Shown here: one piece after another, positions 1-9,644 of the stretch
Layout: every line of letters starts with the position of its first letter
Position numbering within the stretch: position 1 is the stretch's first letter
The notes under the pieces: model-generated
Told to the model about the DNA's origin: nothing
The model's input: only the letters and a program-made list of their open reading frames with translations
Database searches by the model: none
Source of the DNA: Roseinatronobacter domitianus
GTDB taxonomy: Bacteria; Pseudomonadota; Alphaproteobacteria; Rhodobacterales; Rhodobacteraceae
DNA length: 64,000 nt
NCBI RefSeq assembly: GCF_023336755.1
Contig: NZ_JALZWP010000005.1
Span: forward strand, 62,001-126,000
Direction: 5' to 3'
Translations under genes and position numbers: made by a program

Positions 1-563
1 GGTCGCGTCTCGACCAGCCCCAGTCCAAATTGCCGGGCCAGCGCGTAACCAAGGCCTGTCGCCCCCATCTTCGGGATCGATTTGCCGCCTGTGGCCACAA
101 CCAGCCGCGGTGCATGGAATGCGCCTGCGCTGCTGGCGACATGAAACTCTTGCGCGCGCGTAACCGCTCCAATCTCGGCCCCCAGAACCAGCGTCACGCC
201 AGCGGCGTCCATATCCGCGCGCAACATCGCAATAATCTCGCGCGCAGAACCGTCACAGAACAACTGCCCAAGGGTCTTTTCATGCCAGGCAATCCCTGCG
301 CGCGACACGCGATCAATGAAATCCCATTGCGTGTAGCGTTTCAGCGCCGACAACGCGAAACGCGGATTGTCTGACAAGAAGCGCTCTGGCGCGATATGCA
401 GGTTGGTGAAGTTACACCGCCCCCCGCCAGAAATGCGGATTTTCTCGCCCGGTGCCTTGGCGTGGTCCAATACCAACACCCGCCGCCCGCGCTTCCCGGC
501 CTCGATGGCGGCGAACATGCCTGCGGCCCCTGCGCCAAGGACGATCACATCGAACGCGCTCAT
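1..563 (-). CDS. BaiN/HI0933-family flavoprotein, N-terminal part (cut by window edge)
   Basis: The reading frame begins at the ATG at 561-563 and runs off the left edge, giving about 187 N-terminal residues. It opens with a Rossmann dinucleotide motif (VIVLGAGAAGMFAAIEAGKR), followed by GEKIRISGGGRCNFTN, the signature of the HI0933/YhiN/BaiN family of FAD-dependent oxidoreductases, and later VVATGGKSIPKMGATGLGY, also typical. Family members are cytosolic flavoproteins; BaiN acts on bile-acid intermediates in gut clostridia, but the role of proteobacterial members is unclear, so no substrate is assigned. The start is supported by AAGGATGAAGGC just upstream, which is supplied by an intergenic repeat copy. 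The C-terminal half is outside the window. Confidence 0.88.
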   Translation of the reverse strand, partial: MSAFDVIVLGAGAAGMFAAIEAGKRGRRVLVLDHAKAPGEKIRISGGGRCNFTNLHIAPERFLSDNPRFALSALKRYTQWDFIDRVSRAGIAWHEKTLGQLFCDGSAREIIAMLRADMDAAGVTLVLGAEIGAVTRAQEFHVASSAGAFHAPRLVVATGGKSIPKMGATGLGYALARQFGLGLVETR

Positions 564-566
564 GCC

Positions 567-587
567 TTCATCCTTGCAAAAATATCC
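567..587 (-). repeat. Intergenic repeat, copy A (GGATATTTTT subtype)
   Basis: Reading on the minus strand the element is GGATATTTTT-G-CAAGGATGAA, 21 bases. It matches copy D (48889-48909) at all but one position and shares the GRRTATTT...CAAGRATGAA pattern with three other copies in the window. It sits directly before the flavoprotein start codon, where its AAGGATGAA end doubles as the ribosome-binding region. Confidence 0.75.
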
Positions 588-662
588 ACGACACCACCCT
601 CAGTCGCCCAAAGCCGTCATCGGGGCCGTGCACCGCCCGGCACGGGCACGCGCGGCCAGCGC

Positions 663-682
663 GCCCCCGCCTTCGCGGGGGC
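663..682. terminator. GC-rich hairpin between the flavoprotein and Atm1 genes
   Basis: GCCCCCGC (663-670) pairs perfectly with GCGGGGGC (675-682) around the tetraloop CTTC. It lies downstream of the Atm1 gene, where a terminator would be expected, but has no run of T on the minus strand. It may end transcription only weakly or stabilise the 3' end of the mRNA. Confidence 0.4.
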
Positions 683-710
683 CGGTGGTCGCGCGTTTCC
701 CCCGTTCGGG

Positions 711-2555
711 TCAAGACCCGTCAGCTTCGGCGCTTTGGCGGGCCCACATCGCGGCATAGCGCCCGCCCTTCGCCAGAAGCCCCTCATGCGTGCCGTCTTC
801 CACGATCCGGCCCGCTTCCAGCACCACAATGCGGTCGGCCTCTACGACAGTGGACAAGCGATGCGCGATCATCAGCACCGTGCGCCCTTGCCCGGCGCGG
901 CGCAGGCTTTCCTGAATGTCCTGCTCGGTCTGCGTATCAAGCGCACTCGTCGCTTCATCCAGCAGCAAGATGGGCGGGTCTTTCAGAAGCGTGCGGGCAA
1001 TGCCGACGCGCTGCTTTTCGCCGCCGGACAGTTTCAGCCCACGCTCGCCCACGGCCGTGTCATAGCCTTCGGGCAGGGACAGGATGAAATCATGGATGCG
1101 CGCGGCTTCGGCCGCCGCTTCGACCTCGGCGCGGGTGGCGCCCTCGCGGCCATAGGCGATGTTATAGGCGATGGTATCGTTGAACAGCACCGTGTCTTGC
1201 GGGACAACCCCGATCGCGGCGTGCAAGCTGTCTTGCGTCACGTCGCGCAGGTCTTGTCCGTCAATGCGCAAAGCCCCGCCGGTGACGTCATAGAACCGGA
1301 ACAAAAGGCGTCCAATCGTGGATTTTCCAGATCCGGACGGGCCAACAATCGCCACGCTCTGCCCCGGAGGCACGGTCAGGCTGACGCCGTGCAGAATGGG
1401 CCGGGCCGGGTCATAGGCAAAGCTCACATTGTCCAGAACCACCTCGGCCCCACCCACGGCCAAGGGCGGCGCATCCTTGGCGTCGCGCACATCGGTGGGC
1501 TGATCCAGCAGGTCGAACATATCGCCCATATCAACCAAAGCTTGCCGAATTTCGCGGTAAACCGTGCCCAAAAAATTCAACGGCAGGGTGATCTGGATCA
1601 TGTAGGCGTTGACCATCACGAAATCCCCGACGGTCAGATCGCCCGACTGCACGCCCATCGCGGCCATGACCATGACCAACACCAGACCGCCGGTAATCAG
1701 CACAGCCTGACCGAAATTCAGAAAGGCCAGAGAGTAGTTGGTTTGCACCGCCGCAACTTCGTATTTCTGCATGGCCGCATCATAGCGCCGGGCTTCCATG
1801 CCTTCCGCGTTGAAATACTTGACGGTTTCAAAATTCAGCAGGCTGTCGATGGCTTTCTGGTTGGCGTCGGTATCTTGGTTATTCATCTCGCGGCGCTGTT
1901 TGACGCGCCATTCCGTAACCTTGAAGGTGAACCAGACATAAAGCGCAATGGTCACGACCACCGTGGCCAGGTAGCGCAAGTCGAACAGCCAGAAGAAGAT
2001 CGCCGCGATCATCAGCAGTTGCAGGATCAGCGGAAAGATCGAGAACAGCATGAAGCGCAGCAGGAAATCCACGCCTTTGACGCCGCGCTCGATCACCCGG
2101 CTTAACCCACCGGTCTTGCGGGTGATGTGGTAGCGCAGGCTCAGGCGGTGAATATGGCTGAAGGTTTCCAGCGCCAATTGCCGTAATGCGCGCTGGCCAA
2201 CGCGGGTAAACAGCACGTTGCGCAATTCCTGAAAGCCGATTTCCATCAGCCGCGCCACGCCATACGCTACAGTCAGCCCAACCGCGCCCACGGCCAGAAG
2301 CCAACCGGTGCCCTCGCCGCCCAACGCATCCACGGCAGCCTTGTAGAAAAACGGCGTGCCGACCGCGACGACCTTGGCCAGAACCAGCATGGTCAGAGCG
2401 GCGACAACGCGGTATTTCACCCAATCCTGACCCTCGGGCCAAAGATAAGGCACCACCCGCCGGATTACGCGCAAGCCGCTTGCGCGTTCGCGCGCGGCCT
2501 CCGTGGCTGTTGGCTGCGGGGTAGAATTTGTCTGGGACGTGTCTTGCGCGGTCAT
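711..2555 (-). CDS. Atm1-type ABC exporter (fused permease and ATPase)
   Basis: A 614-residue half-transporter with an N-terminal six-helix membrane domain (roughly residues 45-330) and a C-terminal ATPase domain with Walker A GPSGSGKST, signature LSGGEKQR, Walker B ILLLDEATSALD and the H-loop in IAHRLSTV. The opening PYLWPEGQDWVKYRVVAAL and the sequence of the membrane domain are characteristic of the Atm1/ABCB7/HMT1 group. Bacterial and mitochondrial Atm1 proteins export glutathione derivatives, linked to Fe-S cluster supply or heavy-metal detoxification, and work as homodimers in the inner membrane. Length fits the family. It is followed downstream by a GC hairpin and preceded by the LysM gene with a 63-base gap; the two may be co-transcribed. 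The exact substrate is not shown by sequence. Confidence 0.88.
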   Translation of the reverse strand: MTAQDTSQTNSTPQPTATEAARERASGLRVIRRVVPYLWPEGQDWVKYRVVAALTMLVLAKVVAVGTPFFYKAAVDALGGEGTGWLLAVGAVGLTVAYGVARLMEIGFQELRNVLFTRVGQRALRQLALETFSHIHRLSLRYHITRKTGGLSRVIERGVKGVDFLLRFMLFSIFPLILQLLMIAAIFFWLFDLRYLATVVVTIALYVWFTFKVTEWRVKQRREMNNQDTDANQKAIDSLLNFETVKYFNAEGMEARRYDAAMQKYEVAAVQTNYSLAFLNFGQAVLITGGLVLVMVMAAMGVQSGDLTVGDFVMVNAYMIQITLPLNFLGTVYREIRQALVDMGDMFDLLDQPTDVRDAKDAPPLAVGGAEVVLDNVSFAYDPARPILHGVSLTVPPGQSVAIVGPSGSGKSTIGRLLFRFYDVTGGALRIDGQDLRDVTQDSLHAAIGVVPQDTVLFNDTIAYNIAYGREGATRAEVEAAAEAARIHDFILSLPEGYDTAVGERGLKLSGGEKQRVGIARTLLKDPPILLLDEATSALDTQTEQDIQESLRRAGQGRTVLMIAHRLSTVVEADRIVVLEAGRIVEDGTHEGLLAKGGRYAAMWARQSAEADGS

Positions 2556-2618
2556 GGCGGGCTTTCTGGCTGGCTATGTGCTATCTAGGCCCAAGCGCTG
2601 CCAATTGCCAGAGCCGCA

Positions 2619-3851
2619 CTATTGCGCGCCCTCCTCCGGAACGACGAAAACCTGCCCCGGATAGATCAGGTCCGGATCCCGGATCTGGTCACGATTGGCA
2701 TCGAATATCCGCATGAAGCGGCGGCCATCGCCGTATTTCTGCTCTGACATGTCCCATAGCGTGTTGCCCGGCTGGACGATCAGCGCCCGAGGCCCGGCTG
2801 CCTCGCGCGCCAGTTCGGGGGTCACACGCTCGAACGGAATTTCGGCTCGCGATGTCACACCCGCGGCCGCGTCCAGTTCATCGACCCTCAAGCGGTAAAC
2901 GCCACGGTCAATGCCGGCAAGCTGCGCCTGCCAAGCGCCATCGGCGTCAGCGCGGGTGCGGATAATTGGCTGGTTGTCGATATAAATCTGGATATCCGCA
3001 AGCCCGCGCCCGCTGCGCCCGCCCATGACAACCTCGCCCTCGCGGTCATAGACGACGCTATCAATGACCACGCCGTCTTGTGCGCCCCCCGCTTGCGGCA
3101 CGCGGGGCGCGTTGCCCAACACCTGCACACCGCCATCTGCCCGCAACAACAAAGCCAGCGGTGCCGCATCCGTGCCGGGTTCTTGCGCGCGCGCCAAGGC
3201 GTTGGGCAAGTCCGGGGCGGCTGTGTCATTCTGCGGTGCGACGCTTTCACTTTCGGCAGACAAAGCCGGGCGCGTTGGCGTGGCCGGTGCCCCGAAAAGC
3301 GGCGTGGTCGCAACCTCGCGCGCGACCATACCGGCGGGCGCATCTGTATCGACATTGGCCATGGCCGCAGAACTTGGGGCCAGCATCAACGTATCGGCAG
3401 AGCGCACACGCCCGCCTTCGGGCAAACGCACCTCCAGCTCCAGAACACGCGGTGTCCGACTTGGTTCGACGTCAAACATCATCACGAATTCGCCGCCGCC
3501 AGAACTGACAGTGTCGGCAACCTGCGCTTCATCGATCAGGGCGGCCACCTGCACACGCGGCGGGGCTTTGCCTGCCACCAGCACATTTCCCAAGTCGGTC
3601 ACACGGACAATATCGAATTGGGGCGCGGCATCGCGGATAACGTCAAGCGCAACCAACTCTACATCGGATGCGATATCCGGCGCCGGTGGTTCAGACACGG
3701 CTGGGGCCGTCAGATCGAATTCCGGACGCGGCAACTGCGGGGCGTCTTGCGGTGGAAAGACCACGACATAAGCAACGCCGGCGGCTCCAGCCACGGCCGC
3801 GGACCCGACCGCCCATTGCGCCAGCACGTCCTTCGGAAAATACTTCAACAT
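2619..3851 (-). CDS. Membrane-anchored LysM-domain protein
   Basis: A 410-residue protein starting MLKYFPKDVLAQWAVG; a longer frame exists upstream, but this ATG has a GGGGGTG sequence just before it and puts a single membrane helix (about residues 16-34) at the N-terminus. The long middle part is low-complexity, rich in Ala, Pro and acidic residues, with beta-rich stretches resembling Ig-like modules (for example residues 265-340). The C-terminus (about 352-405, ALIVQPGNTLWDMSEQKYGD to YPGQVFVVP) is a LysM domain, which binds peptidoglycan. The protein is therefore likely anchored in the inner membrane with its LysM domain in the periplasm. Such proteins are common in Rhodobacteraceae; their precise role is not known. 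No catalytic domain is visible. Confidence 0.8.
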   Translation of the reverse strand: MLKYFPKDVLAQWAVGSAAVAGAAGVAYVVVFPPQDAPQLPRPEFDLTAPAVSEPPAPDIASDVELVALDVIRDAAPQFDIVRVTDLGNVLVAGKAPPRVQVAALIDEAQVADTVSSGGGEFVMMFDVEPSRTPRVLELEVRLPEGGRVRSADTLMLAPSSAAMANVDTDAPAGMVAREVATTPLFGAPATPTRPALSAESESVAPQNDTAAPDLPNALARAQEPGTDAAPLALLLRADGGVQVLGNAPRVPQAGGAQDGVVIDSVVYDREGEVVMGGRSGRGLADIQIYIDNQPIIRTRADADGAWQAQLAGIDRGVYRLRVDELDAAAGVTSRAEIPFERVTPELAREAAGPRALIVQPGNTLWDMSEQKYGDGRRFMRIFDANRDQIRDPDLIYPGQVFVVPEEGAQ

Positions 3852-3956
3852 GTCACACCCCCAGCGGCGCAGGGCCAAGGACAAGCCCACCGCTTGCACA
3901 AAGCTACCAAGCCAGTTACCTGCTAGCAAAACATTTCGCTACAAGGTCTGCCCCTT

Positions 3957-4517
3957 ATGTCAAGCCCAACCCCATCCATTTGTGTATTCTGTGGCGCGCG
4001 TGCCGGGGCGGACGCGGCCTATGTCGGCGCGGCACAAGCCATGGGCCGCGCAATTGCCGGGCATGGCTGGCGGCTGGTTTACGGCGCGGGTGATGTTGGC
4101 CTGATGGGAGAGGTCGCGCGCGCCTGCATTGGCGCGGGGGGCGACAGTTTCGGGGTGATCCCCACCCATCTGATGCAAGGCGAGGTCGCCAAGCGCGATC
4201 TTGGCACGCTGGTCGTGACCGAGACGATGCACGAACGCAAGAAAGTCATGTTCAGCAATTCCGATGCCGTGGTCGTGCTACCCGGTGGCGCGGGGTCTTT
4301 GGACGAATTCTTCGAAGTGCTGACATGGCGGCAGTTGGGCCTGCATGCACGGCCCATCTTCATCCTGAACACTGGCGATTACTGGACACCTTTGGCCGGG
4401 CTGGTGGATCATATCATCGCCCAAGGCTTTGCCGATCCCAGCCTGCGCGGGTTTTTCACGCTCTGTGACAGTGTGGAAGAGGTTGTCGCAGGGCTGGAGG
4501 AGGCGCTCTCCCGGTAA
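3957..4517 (+). CDS. LOG-family protein (TIGR00730), putative nucleoside 5'-monophosphate phosphoribohydrolase
   Basis: A 186-residue protein with the LOG-family opening SICVFCGAR, the Rossmann-like VYGAGDVGLMGEVARA and the catalytic motif PGGAGSLDEFFEVLTW, preceded by MHERKKVMF. These match the PGGxGTxxE active site of LOG enzymes, which release free cytokinin or, in most bacteria, cleave nucleotide monophosphates to base and ribose 5-phosphate. It stands alone between the divergent LysM gene and convergent uvrA. The usual Thr of PGGxGT is Ser here, a conservative change. Substrate in this organism is unknown; a role in nucleotide turnover is the simplest reading. Confidence 0.87.
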   Translation: MSSPTPSICVFCGARAGADAAYVGAAQAMGRAIAGHGWRLVYGAGDVGLMGEVARACIGAGGDSFGVIPTHLMQGEVAKRDLGTLVVTETMHERKKVMFSNSDAVVVLPGGAGSLDEFFEVLTWRQLGLHARPIFILNTGDYWTPLAGLVDHIIAQGFADPSLRGFFTLCDSVEEVVAGLEEALSR

Positions 4518-4688
4518 GTCCGCCGCGTCATCGGCGGGCCAGGGACTGCCGATCCGACCGCCGATCTATAACGGTTTATGCTGGCCATGCCCATAAAACA
4601 GCAAAGCTAGGCGCCAATCGGCAGGCCGCAGGACTGCCCGCCGATGACCCGGCGGGCTTCGCCCTTGCTCCGCGTCAGGATCACCGCC

Positions 4689-7541
4689 CTACTCCGCCGC
4701 CACCCGTTTCGGCTTCAACAAGGGCGCAAGGTAGCGCCCGGTGTGGCTTTCCTCGACTTTGGCGACCTGTTCGGGCGTTCCCGTCGCGACCACCTGCCCA
4801 CCGCCATCGCCCCCTTCGGGGCCGATGTCGATAATCCAGTCGGCGGTTTTCACCACGTCCAGATTGTGCTCGATCACCACGACCGTATTGCCCTGATCGA
4901 CCAGTTCATGCAGCACTTCCAAAAGTTTGCGCACATCCTCGAAATGCAGGCCCGTGGTCGGTTCGTCCAGAATATACAAGGTCCGCCCGGTAGAGCGCCG
5001 CGCCAATTCCTTGGACAGTTTAACGCGCTGCGCCTCACCGCCTGACAGGGTCGTCGCCTGCTGACCTACCTTGATATAGCCCAGACCCACGCGCATCAGC
5101 GCATCCATTTTCTCGCGGATGCTTGGGACCGCCTCGAAGAAACGCTGCGCTTCCTCGACGGTCATATCCAGCACATCAGCGATGGATTGGCCCTTGAACA
5201 GCACTTCCAGCGTTTCGCGGTTGTAGCGTTTGCCCTTGCAGGTTTCGCATTCCACATAAACATCGGGCAAGAAGTTCATCTCGATCTTCAAGACGCCGTC
5301 ACCCTGACAGGCCTCGCAACGACCACCTTTCACGTTGAACGAAAAACGCCCCGGCTTATACCCCCGCGCCCGCGATTCCGGCAGGCCCGCGAACCAATCG
5401 CGGATTGGGCCGAAGGCACCGGTATAGGTCGCCGGGTTCGAGCGCGGCGTGCGCCCGATGGGCCGCTGATCGATGTCGATGACCTTGTCCAACTGCTCCA
5501 ACCCCTTGATCGTCTCACAAGGTGCCGGCGTCTGGCGCGCACCATTCAACCGCATAGAGGCCGTCTTGAACAATGTTTCAATCGTCAGGGTAGACTTGCC
5601 GCCCCCCGACACGCCCGTGACGCAGACAAACTTGCCAAGCGGAAAATCCACCGACACATCTTGCAGGTTGTTGCCGTTGGCTTTTACGACCTTGATCTTC
5701 TTGCCATTGCCCTTGCGGCGGGTTTTCGGCACCGCCACCTCGCGCACGCCGGTCAGGTATTGGCCGGTCACGCTGGCCGGGTCGGCCATGATCTGCGCGG
5801 GCGTGCCCTGCGCCACGATCTGCCCGCCATGCACCCCCGCACCGGGGCCAATATCCAGCACGAAATCGGCGGTGCGAATGGCTTCTTCATCATGCTCGAC
5901 CACGATCACGGTGTTGCCTTGGTCACGCAGATTGCGCAGCGTGACCAACAGTCGGTCATTGTCGCGCTGGTGCAGGCCGATGCTGGGTTCGTCCAACACA
6001 TACAGCACCCCGGTCAGCCCGCTGCCGATCTGGCTGGCCAGCCGGATGCGTTGGCTTTCGCCACCCGACAGCGTGCCTGCGTGGCGGCCAAGCGTCAGGT
6101 AATCCAGCCCCACATTTACGAGAAAGCCCAAGCGTTCGCGGATTTCTTTCAGAATAGCGCGGGCGATCTCGTTCTTTTGCTTTGTCAGCGCGTCGGGCAC
6201 GGTCTGGACCCAGTCCAGCGCGTCCTTGATCGCCATCTCTGTAACCTGCCCGATGTGCAGACCACCGATCTTGACAGCCAAAGCCTCTGGCCGCAGCCGA
6301 TGGCCGCCGCAGGCACCGCAGGCACGGTTGTTCTGGTATTGCTCGAAATCCTCGCGCACCCAAGCGCTGTCGGTCTCGCGGTAACGGCGTTCCATATTGG
6401 GGATCACGCCCTCAAAAGCACGGGTCACGTTGTAAACGCGGCCGCCTTCGTCATAGCGGAAGGGCAGTTCCTCACCGCCAGAACCATACAGCAAGACCTG
6501 CTTCACATGGGCAGGCAAATCCTTCCACGGGGTTTTCGCGTCAAACTCATAATGCTTGGCAAGCGACTGAATCGTTTGCAGAAAATAAGGCGACTTACCT
6601 TTGCGCCATGGCGCGATCGCGCCATCATACAGTTTCAAAGCGTGGTCCGGCACAACAAGCCGTTCGTCAAAGAACAGTTCCACGCCCAGCCCGTCACATT
6701 CAGTGCATGCGCCAGTCGGCGCGTTGAAAGAGAACAGGCGCGGCTCGATCTCTGAAATGGTAAAGTCACTGACCGGGCAGGCGAATTTTTCGGAAAACGT
6801 CAGGCGCGCGCCGTCTTCCTTGGCCTCTTCCAGCACGGCAATGCCATCGGCCAAATCGAGTGCTGTGCGGAAACTATCGGCAAGCCGCGTCTCGATCCCC
6901 TCGCGCACCACGATCCGGTCCACCACGACGTCAATGTCGTGGCGAAATTTCTTGTCCAACGTGGGCGGCTCGTCCAGCTCGTAGAACTGACCATCCACCT
7001 TGACTCGCTGGAACCCCTGCTTGCGCAATTCCAGAAATTCCTTGCGGTATTCACCTTTGCGGTCGCGCACGATGGGCGCCAGCAGATAGGCGCGCGTGCC
7101 CTCTTCCAAGCCCACGACCCGGTCGACCATATCCTGAACTTGCTGCGCTTCAATGGGTTGGCCGGTCGCGGGGCTATAGGGCGTGCCTGCGCGTGCGAAT
7201 AGCAGGCGCATGTAGTCGTAAATTTCCGTCACCGTGCCAACGGTGGAGCGCGGGTTCTTGCTGGTGGTCTTCTGCTCAATGGAAATCGCAGGCGACAGAC
7301 CCGAAATATGGTCCATATCGGGCTTTTGCATCATGTCCAAAAACTGGCGCGCATAGGCGCTCAGGCTTTCAACATAGCGCCGCTGGCCTTCTGCATAGAT
7401 CGTGTCGAACGCCAAAGACGACTTGCCCGACCCCGACAGCCCGGTGATAACCACAAGCTGATCGCGCGGCAGATCCACGTCGATATTCTTCAGATTATGC
7501 TCGCGCGCGCCGCGCACCTCGATAAATTTCTGCTCGGCCAT
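4689..7541 (-). CDS. uvrA: Excinuclease ABC subunit A
   Basis: Damage-recognition ATPase of nucleotide excision repair, working with UvrB and UvrC. The 950-residue protein has two ABC modules: Walker [10 protein letters not shown] (about residues 34-42) and GVSGGGKST, two LSGGE(S/A)QR signatures, and two Walker B regions [13 protein letters not shown] and [13 protein letters not shown]. The second zinc finger is intact (CEAC...CETC), but the first reads CPVS...CTEC, lacking one of four cysteines; I recall this as usual for alphaproteobacterial UvrA. Start: two ATGs lie six bases apart; GAGAGGA touches the first and is six bases from the second, so the second (7541) is preferred. A candidate LexA box lies 68 bases upstream. 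Confidence 0.97.
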   Translation of the reverse strand: MAEQKFIEVRGAREHNLKNIDVDLPRDQLVVITGLSGSGKSSLAFDTIYAEGQRRYVESLSAYARQFLDMMQKPDMDHISGLSPAISIEQKTTSKNPRSTVGTVTEIYDYMRLLFARAGTPYSPATGQPIEAQQVQDMVDRVVGLEEGTRAYLLAPIVRDRKGEYRKEFLELRKQGFQRVKVDGQFYELDEPPTLDKKFRHDIDVVVDRIVVREGIETRLADSFRTALDLADGIAVLEEAKEDGARLTFSEKFACPVSDFTISEIEPRLFSFNAPTGACTECDGLGVELFFDERLVVPDHALKLYDGAIAPWRKGKSPYFLQTIQSLAKHYEFDAKTPWKDLPAHVKQVLLYGSGGEELPFRYDEGGRVYNVTRAFEGVIPNMERRYRETDSAWVREDFEQYQNNRACGACGGHRLRPEALAVKIGGLHIGQVTEMAIKDALDWVQTVPDALTKQKNEIARAILKEIRERLGFLVNVGLDYLTLGRHAGTLSGGESQRIRLASQIGSGLTGVLYVLDEPSIGLHQRDNDRLLVTLRNLRDQGNTVIVVEHDEEAIRTADFVLDIGPGAGVHGGQIVAQGTPAQIMADPASVTGQYLTGVREVAVPKTRRKGNGKKIKVVKANGNNLQDVSVDFPLGKFVCVTGVSGGGKSTLTIETLFKTASMRLNGARQTPAPCETIKGLEQLDKVIDIDQRPIGRTPRSNPATYTGAFGPIRDWFAGLPESRARGYKPGRFSFNVKGGRCEACQGDGVLKIEMNFLPDVYVECETCKGKRYNRETLEVLFKGQSIADVLDMTVEEAQRFFEAVPSIREKMDALMRVGLGYIKVGQQATTLSGGEAQRVKLSKELARRSTGRTLYILDEPTTGLHFEDVRKLLEVLHELVDQGNTVVVIEHNLDVVKTADWIIDIGPEGGDGGGQVVATGTPEQVAKVEESHTGRYLAPLLKPKRVAAE

Positions 7542-7608
7542 AGCCATTCCTCTCGCGCTTTGGGCTGCAAGATAGCGGCGCGCGACTGAGTCTCCAATCG
7601 AATAATGT

Positions 7609-7623
7609 GAACAAAAGGTAAAC
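7609..7623 (-). promoter_or_regulatory. Candidate LexA (SOS) box of uvrA
   Basis: On the uvrA strand the site reads GTTT-ACCTTTT-GTTC. The alphaproteobacterial LexA consensus is GTTC-N7-GTTC, so this has the right half-site spacing and seven of eight conserved bases. It lies 68 bases before the uvrA start codon in the divergent uvrA/rhodanese gap. uvrA is a known LexA target in Rhodobacter. Confidence 0.65.
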
Positions 7624-7759
7624 GCACAGTATTGCAGCGATATATTTCTTGCTTTGTGCACCGAGGCACATCTTAACATTCAATAAAGTGAATTGATTTC
7701 TTGCAAATCTCTTCGTCAGCGCCAATCTAATCACAAATCGCTTCAGAAAGGCCGCACAG

Positions 7760-8119
7760 ATGTTCGGATTCCTCACCAAAACCCGCCCCGCACGGATCAA
7801 TCCGTCAGAGGCAGTTGCCCGCGTCAAGGCCGGCACGCTCACCCTGATCGACGTCCGCGAAGCCGGAGAGTTGCGTCAAACCGGCAAGGCCAGGGGCGCG
7901 CTGCACATACCATTGGGCCAGATCGGCGCGCAGACCGACCCCGCAAGTGGCCATTTCAACCGCAATCTGGACACGGGCAAGGCGGTAGCGCTCTACTGCG
8001 CGTCAGGCGCGCGGTCGGCGCGCGCGGCGGATGTGATGCGCGCCAATGGCTTTACCGAGGTCCATAACCTTGGCACGCTGCACGATTGGCAACTGTCGGG
8101 CGGCGCGATGGTGCGCTGA
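7760..8119 (+). CDS. Rhodanese-like domain protein
   Basis: A 119-residue single-domain rhodanese. It shows LIDVREAGE (CH2A motif), then GALHIPLGQI, and the active-site loop CASGARS with the persulfide-forming cysteine at residue 80. Single-domain rhodaneses carry sulfane sulfur or act as thiosulfate:acceptor sulfurtransferases in the cytosol. It has no signal peptide: the N-terminus MFGFLTKTRPARINPSEAV is short and charged. AAAGG lies nine bases before the start. It is transcribed away from uvrA and ends at a hairpin shared with the convergent lpd gene. The physiological sulfur acceptor cannot be inferred. Confidence 0.88.
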   Translation: MFGFLTKTRPARINPSEAVARVKAGTLTLIDVREAGELRQTGKARGALHIPLGQIGAQTDPASGHFNRNLDTGKAVALYCASGARSARAADVMRANGFTEVHNLGTLHDWQLSGGAMVR

Positions 8120-8143
8120 CCGTCGGCCACGACTACCAACCGC

Positions 8144-8170
8144 AAAGCCCGCGACGCAGTCGCGGGCTTT
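8144..8170. terminator. Bidirectional terminator between the rhodanese gene and lpd
   Basis: AAAGCCCGCGA (8144-8154) pairs perfectly over 11 bp with TCGCGGGCTTT (8160-8170) around a five-base loop. It begins with A3 and ends with T3, and lies between two convergent genes, so it can serve both strands. Confidence 0.75.
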
Positions 8171-8217
8171 GGACATGGGCTTGCGGCCGCAAGGCCGCTC
8201 CGTTTGGTCAGAACCGC

Positions 8218-9612
8218 TCAGAAATGGATCGCGCGGCCATATGCATCCAGCACAGATTCATGCATCATCTCGGACAATGTTGGGTGGGGGAACACCGTCG
8301 CCATCAGGTCTTCTTCCGTGGTCTCCAACTGGCGGCCCACAACATAGCCCTGTATCAACTCGGTCACTTCTGCGCCAATCATATGCGCGCCTAAAAGCTC
8401 GCCGGTTTTCGCATCGAACACGGTTTTTATCATGCCCTCGGGTTCGCCCAGCGCAATCGCCTTGCCGTTGCCCATGAAGGGGAAGCGGCCGACCTTTATG
8501 TCCAGCCCCTTGTCCTTCGCCTGCGCTTCGGTCAGCCCGACACTGGCAATCTGCGGGTGGCAATAGGTGCAGCCTGCAATGCTGTCGGGATCGACTGCAT
8601 GGGGGTGGCCGCCCGCGATCAGTTCGGCAACCATCACGCCTTCATGGCTGGCTTTATGCGCCAACCAAGGACCATTCGTCGCATCACCGATCACGAACAG
8701 ACCTTCGACACCCGTGCGGCAATACGCATCCGTCACGACGAAGGAACGGTCAATCTTCGCGCCGGCCTCTTCCAGCCCAAGGTTTTCGGTATTCGCCACG
8801 ATTCCCACGGCGGAAATCACCGTGTCAAATTCATGCTGTTCAACCTTGCCGCCGCGTTCGATATGGGCGGTCACTTTCGGCGCTTTCCGGTCCAGCTTCT
8901 TGACCATGGCTTTTTCCATGATCGTCATGCCCTGCTTCACGAATTGCTTCTTGGCGAAAGCGCTGATTTCGGCATCTTCCACCGGCAGAATGCGGTCCTG
9001 CACCTCGACCACGGTCACATCCGCGCCCAGCGTGTTGAAGAAGCTGGCAAATTCGATCCCGATCGCGCCCGAGCCGATGACCAGCAGTTTTTTCGGCATC
9101 CGCTTCGGTGTCAGCGCGTGTTTATAGGTCCAGACCAGATCACCATCGGCTTCCAGGCCCGGCAGTTCGCGCGCCTGCGCGCCGGTCGCCAGCACGATAT
9201 TTTTCGCCGCCAGCTCCTCTGTGCCCTTATCGGTTGTGACGGTTACACGGCCTTTGCCTGCCAGTTTGGCCGCACCCATGATGACCGTTACTTTGTTCTT
9301 CTTCAGCAGGTGGCCCACGCCGCCCGACAGTTGACCGGCGACCCCGCGCGAGCGCTTGACCACAGCGTCCAGATCATAGCCGATCTTGTCGGCGCTCAGG
9401 CCAAACTCTTTGGCGCGGTGCATCAGGTGGAACACTTCGGCAGAACGCAGCATAGCCTTGGTCGGAATACAGCCCCAATTCAGGCAAATGCCGCCCAGAT
9501 GCTCACGCTCTACCACGGCCACGGATTGACCAAGCTGGGCCGCACGGATCGCGGCCACATACCCGCCGGGGCCCGCCCCGATTACAACAACGTCGAACGT
9601 CTTGGCCGCCAT
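8218..9612 (-). CDS. lpd: Dihydrolipoyl dehydrogenase (E3)
   Basis: A 464-residue FAD flavoprotein that reoxidises dihydrolipoamide of 2-oxoacid dehydrogenase complexes or the glycine cleavage system, passing electrons to NAD+. The FAD motif VVVIGAGPGGYVAAIRAAQLG is at residues 8-28, the redox disulfide is CLNWGC (Cys43 and Cys48), the NAD motif is VIGSGAIGIEFASFF, and the C-terminal His-Glu pair is in HPTLSE (His443, Glu448). It is not next to E1 or E2 genes here, so which complex it serves cannot be read from context; the LNWGCIPTKAMLRSAEV sequence is like the pyruvate-complex E3 of related bacteria. CTCCTCC just upstream (AGGAGGAG on the coding strand) supports the start. An inverted repeat lies 33-52 bases upstream. 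Confidence 0.94.
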   Translation of the reverse strand: MAAKTFDVVVIGAGPGGYVAAIRAAQLGQSVAVVEREHLGGICLNWGCIPTKAMLRSAEVFHLMHRAKEFGLSADKIGYDLDAVVKRSRGVAGQLSGGVGHLLKKNKVTVIMGAAKLAGKGRVTVTTDKGTEELAAKNIVLATGAQARELPGLEADGDLVWTYKHALTPKRMPKKLLVIGSGAIGIEFASFFNTLGADVTVVEVQDRILPVEDAEISAFAKKQFVKQGMTIMEKAMVKKLDRKAPKVTAHIERGGKVEQHEFDTVISAVGIVANTENLGLEEAGAKIDRSFVVTDAYCRTGVEGLFVIGDATNGPWLAHKASHEGVMVAELIAGGHPHAVDPDSIAGCTYCHPQIASVGLTEAQAKDKGLDIKVGRFPFMGNGKAIALGEPEGMIKTVFDAKTGELLGAHMIGAEVTELIQGYVVGRQLETTEEDLMATVFPHPTLSEMMHESVLDAYGRAIHF

Positions 9613-9644
9613 GCGAGTTTCTCCTCCTAAAGCACTGCGCGAAA

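Noticed and set aside
396-2105. A 569-codon open frame opposite the Atm1 gene
   Set aside because: It lies antisense to a clear ABC exporter; the composition (His, Gln, Arg, Ala rich) is that of a high-GC shadow, with no motif.
4518-4688. Possible ncRNA or terminator in the gap between the LOG gene and uvrA
   Set aside because: Only an imperfect stem with a bulge (about 4618-4646) and no T tract was seen; no conserved element recognised.
5187-6755. A 522-codon open frame opposite uvrA
   Set aside because: Antisense shadow of uvrA; no domain and no ribosome-binding site.
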